64,000 nucleotides of DNA from Peribacillus simplex NBRC 15720 = DSM 1321 (GTDB taxonomy: Bacteria; Bacillota; Bacilli; Bacillales; DSM-1321), in assembly GCF_002243645.1 (NCBI RefSeq), contig NZ_CP017704.1:3056001-3120000 (forward strand), read 5' to 3'. A model generated the notes under the pieces. It was not told where the DNA came from. It did not search any database and was given only the letters and a program-made list of their open reading frames with translations. Below are positions 62,089-64,000 of this stretch, piece after piece. The position numbers and the translations under genes are program-made. Within the stretch, counting starts at the first letter, position 1. Every line of letters starts with the position of its first letter.

Positions 62089-63555
62089 ATGAGTAAAAGG
62101 CTTATTAATTATGGACAAGGGCAAATGGGGGAACAGCCGGAGGATAATACCGAGAAATTTAAGTCTTTCATGGAGAACAACCCGGACGCCATTTCCATTG
62201 TTGATCTGGAAGGAAAGACCCTTCAAGTGAATGCAGCTTTTGAAGAGTTTTTCGGTTGGACGAATGATGAGCTCATAGGCATGCCGTTTCCAATTATTCC
62301 TGATTTCTTGAAGGAGTCAGTCAATGAATTGCATGACCAAATTAAGTCAGGGGTACAAAAGAAAGGCTTTGAAACGGTCAGGATAAAGAAGGATGGACAG
62401 TTAATCGATGTAAGCATCTCCCTGTTTAATATCCGCGATAATGAAAATGAACCGTGTGCATTGGTTTTCGTTTATCGGGATATCACGAATCAAAAACTTG
62501 CTGAAGCTGCCTTGAAGGAAAGTGAGCAAAGGTATCGCAGTTTAGTGGAGGTGTCACCTGAAGCGATTTTTGTACATCGCAATGGGATCATCGAGTATAT
62601 GAATCCCATGGGGGCAAAAATGCTTGGGATGGATAGTGTGGAAGATATTATCGGTAAATCGGTTTTTCAGTTCGTTCACCTGGAGTCCCGGGAAAGTGTA
62701 CAAAAAAGAATCGAGATCATGAGGGACGATCATCAGGCGGTTGGTTTACTGGAACAAAAGTTCATTCGGCTTGACGGACAAGTATTTTATGGAGAAACAC
62801 TCGGTCTTCCGATTATTTATAAAGGTCAACCAGCCATACAGGTATTCTGTAGGGATATTACGGAGCGTAAAAAGACCGAAGAGCTGCTCTGTAAATCCAA
62901 TATGTTATCGGCGGTAGGACAGATGGCTGCAGGCATCGCACATGAAATTAGAAATCCATTAACTGCGGTCAAAGGATTTTTACAATTATTAAGAGAAGAC
63001 CCTGAGCAAAAGGACTATCTTGAAATGACGGTCAGTGAAGTTGAAAAAATCGAAACCCTTGCCAATGAATTTTTAAGTTTAGCAGAGCCTGAAGTGAAGG
63101 TTTGTGAATTCATTCAGCTTAACGATATATTGGATAGTGTGATTACGGTAGCCGAGTTTCAAGCGATTTTGAATGATGTTGAAATCATCAAGGAATATAA
63201 TATGGATTCGGCATCTGTCTTTGGCGAACCGAATCAGTTAAAACAAGTATTCACGAATGTCGTCAATAATGCGATAGAAGCCATGCCGAATGGCGGCAAA
63301 CTTCATATACAGTTAAACCATGAAGGAGACTCTGCAATGATCCGATTCATTGATCAAGGCTGCGGAATCTCAACTGAGCGCATGAAGCATCTAGGGCAGC
63401 CTTTTTATAGCACCTCTGAAAAAGGAACTGGGTTTGGGCTCATGGTCAGTACTAAAATAATCCATGAGCATAATGGGGAAATTCATTTCAGCAGCGAAGT
63501 GGGAGAAGGGACGATTGTAGATATCAGTCTCCCTATCAATGAAAGTTCACAATGA
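62089..63555 (+). CDS. Soluble two-PAS histidine kinase, sporulation-kinase type
   Basis: 488 residues without membrane spans: PAS1 (about 22-135), PAS2 with PAC (about 145-262), HisKA with phospho-acceptor His285 in AAGIAHEIRNPLTAVKGF, and HATPase_c with NAIEAMPNGG, DQGCGIS and GTGFGLMVS. The layout is that of Bacillus KinA/KinE-type kinases that feed Spo0F. No response regulator is adjacent, fitting an orphan phosphorelay kinase. GAAAGGA lies 13 bases before the ATG; a start at the ATG of residue 13 is possible. Confidence 0.88.
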   Translation: MSKRLINYGQGQMGEQPEDNTEKFKSFMENNPDAISIVDLEGKTLQVNAAFEEFFGWTNDELIGMPFPIIPDFLKESVNELHDQIKSGVQKKGFETVRIKKDGQLIDVSISLFNIRDNENEPCALVFVYRDITNQKLAEAALKESEQRYRSLVEVSPEAIFVHRNGIIEYMNPMGAKMLGMDSVEDIIGKSVFQFVHLESRESVQKRIEIMRDDHQAVGLLEQKFIRLDGQVFYGETLGLPIIYKGQPAIQVFCRDITERKKTEELLCKSNMLSAVGQMAAGIAHEIRNPLTAVKGFLQLLREDPEQKDYLEMTVSEVEKIETLANEFLSLAEPEVKVCEFIQLNDILDSVITVAEFQAILNDVEIIKEYNMDSASVFGEPNQLKQVFTNVVNNAIEAMPNGGKLHIQLNHEGDSAMIRFIDQGCGISTERMKHLGQPFYSTSEKGTGFGLMVSTKIIHEHNGEIHFSSEVGEGTIVDISLPINESSQ

Positions 63556-63590
63556 AAAGTGACGAGAAGCCATGCTCTCGTCACTTTTTG
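63555..63590. terminator. Bidirectional terminator, kinase / oxidoreductase
   Basis: AAAAGTGACGAGA pairs perfectly with TCTCGTCACTTTT across eight bases, between convergent genes. Confidence 0.92.
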
Positions 63591-63592
63591 GT

Positions 63593-64000
63593 TTATAGCT
63601 TAACGATCGTTCTGCCTCTAGCTTCCCCTTTTAATAGGGTAGGAAGGACGTCAGGCAATTCTTTAAGTGTAATTTCCTGTTGAACGAGCTGTTCTAAATG
63701 ATCGAGTTTAAAGTCGGTAGCAAGGCGATGCCAAACTTTCAATCTTGTATCCATCGGGCAATTGACCGAATCGATCCCAAGTAGATTAACACCCCTTAGG
63801 ATGAATGGAAAGACAGTGGCAGGAAGGCTTGTACCAGCCGTTAATCCACTGACCGCAACAGCTCCGCCATACTTGATTTGGCTAAGGACCGACGCTAGCG
63901 GTTCACCGCCGACGGGATCCACCGCACCGCTCCACTTCTGTTTGCCCAGTGCCCGCAGCTTGCCATCATATACATCTTCCCGCGAGACAATAGTCTTCGC
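63593..64000 (-). CDS. MDR-family quinone oxidoreductase / acrylyl-CoA reductase type, N-terminus outside window
   Basis: The last 135 residues of a medium-chain dehydrogenase. KWSGAVDPVGGEPLASVLSQ, then YGGAVAVSGLTAGTSLPATV, FPFILRGVNLLGIDSVNCP and the end LLKGEARGRTIVKL are typical of the YhdH/YhfP (AcuI-like) subfamily, which reduces enones or acrylyl-CoA with NADPH. The frame stays open to base 64000; start and catalytic domain lie beyond the window. Confidence 0.88.
   Translation of the reverse strand, partial: AKTIVSREDVYDGKLRALGKQKWSGAVDPVGGEPLASVLSQIKYGGAVAVSGLTAGTSLPATVFPFILRGVNLLGIDSVNCPMDTRLKVWHRLATDFKLDHLEQLVQQEITLKELPDVLPTLLKGEARGRTIVKL

Noticed and set aside
62089-63555. Histidine kinase as the missing KinB
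   Set aside because: It has two PAS domains and no membrane spans, unlike KinB with six spans; it is closer to KinA/KinE types.

Overview
The window looks like chromosomal DNA of a low-GC, endospore-forming Bacillaceae bacterium. Spore genes (an alpha/beta small acid-soluble spore protein, CwlJ, a YaaH/SleL-type cortex lytic enzyme, KapB and KapD), SD-rich starts with frequent TTG/GTG initiation, and gene order all point this way. From mrpA to yugO the order follows the Bacillus subtilis mrp-yufK-pbpD-kapD-kapB-patB-yugE-yugF-alaR-alaT-yugI-yuzA-yugJ-pgi-yugN-yugO neighbourhood. A Peribacillus-like species is my best guess, but that is inference.

Layout. 1-10.3 kb: truncated mrpA, yufK, pbpD, kapD/kapB, then a lineage-specific insert (cyclophilin, GNAT, PH-domain protein, manganese catalase, yteA). 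10.3-22.4 kb: the patB-to-yugO block with alanine metabolism (alaR-alaT), phosphoglucose isomerase and a K+ channel. 22.6-31.4 kb: SleL-like enzyme, SASP, glycerophosphodiesterase, undecaprenyl-pyrophosphatase, two transporters, small orphan genes and a degenerate stressosome-like STAS protein. 31.4-37 kb: a tandem-repeat intergenic region, a membrane-anchored penicillin-acylase-family enzyme, a two-gene split sigma factor (SigO/RsoA-like) divergent from yvrJ, and GNAT/DinB genes. 37-49.4 kb: giant YfkN nucleotidase, TspO, a DUF4349 lipoprotein, a permease, a secreted endonuclease, YvlD, a TetR regulator and PerR-controlled katA. 49.4-57.4 kb: a decayed glycosyltransferase, a LysM-M14 peptidase, a possible CcpA-controlled small RNA, purT behind PurR boxes, alkaline phosphatase behind a phased PhoP array, and a small secreted peptide with a similar leader and array. 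57.7-60.1 kb: a Zur regulon island (yciC, zinc-free L33, dead FAD oxidoreductase, zinc-free S14). 60.3-64 kb: VOC protein, DUF1292, cwlJ, PAS histidine kinase, truncated oxidoreductase.

How it fits together. Several regulons can be read from operators: Zur (zinc sparing), PhoP (phosphate scavenging), PurR, PerR and CcpA. Most genes are single transcription units bounded by strong, often bidirectional terminators. The most unusual signals are: a promoter-cre-repeat-terminator unit at 51.4-51.7 kb whose core recurs at 61.34 kb; the short Pho-type secreted peptide at 57.26 kb; a stressosome paralogue with acidic residues at both phospho-threonine positions; and dead genes left in the Zur island and beside katA. 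I saw no tRNA, rRNA, CRISPR array, complete insertion sequence or prophage.
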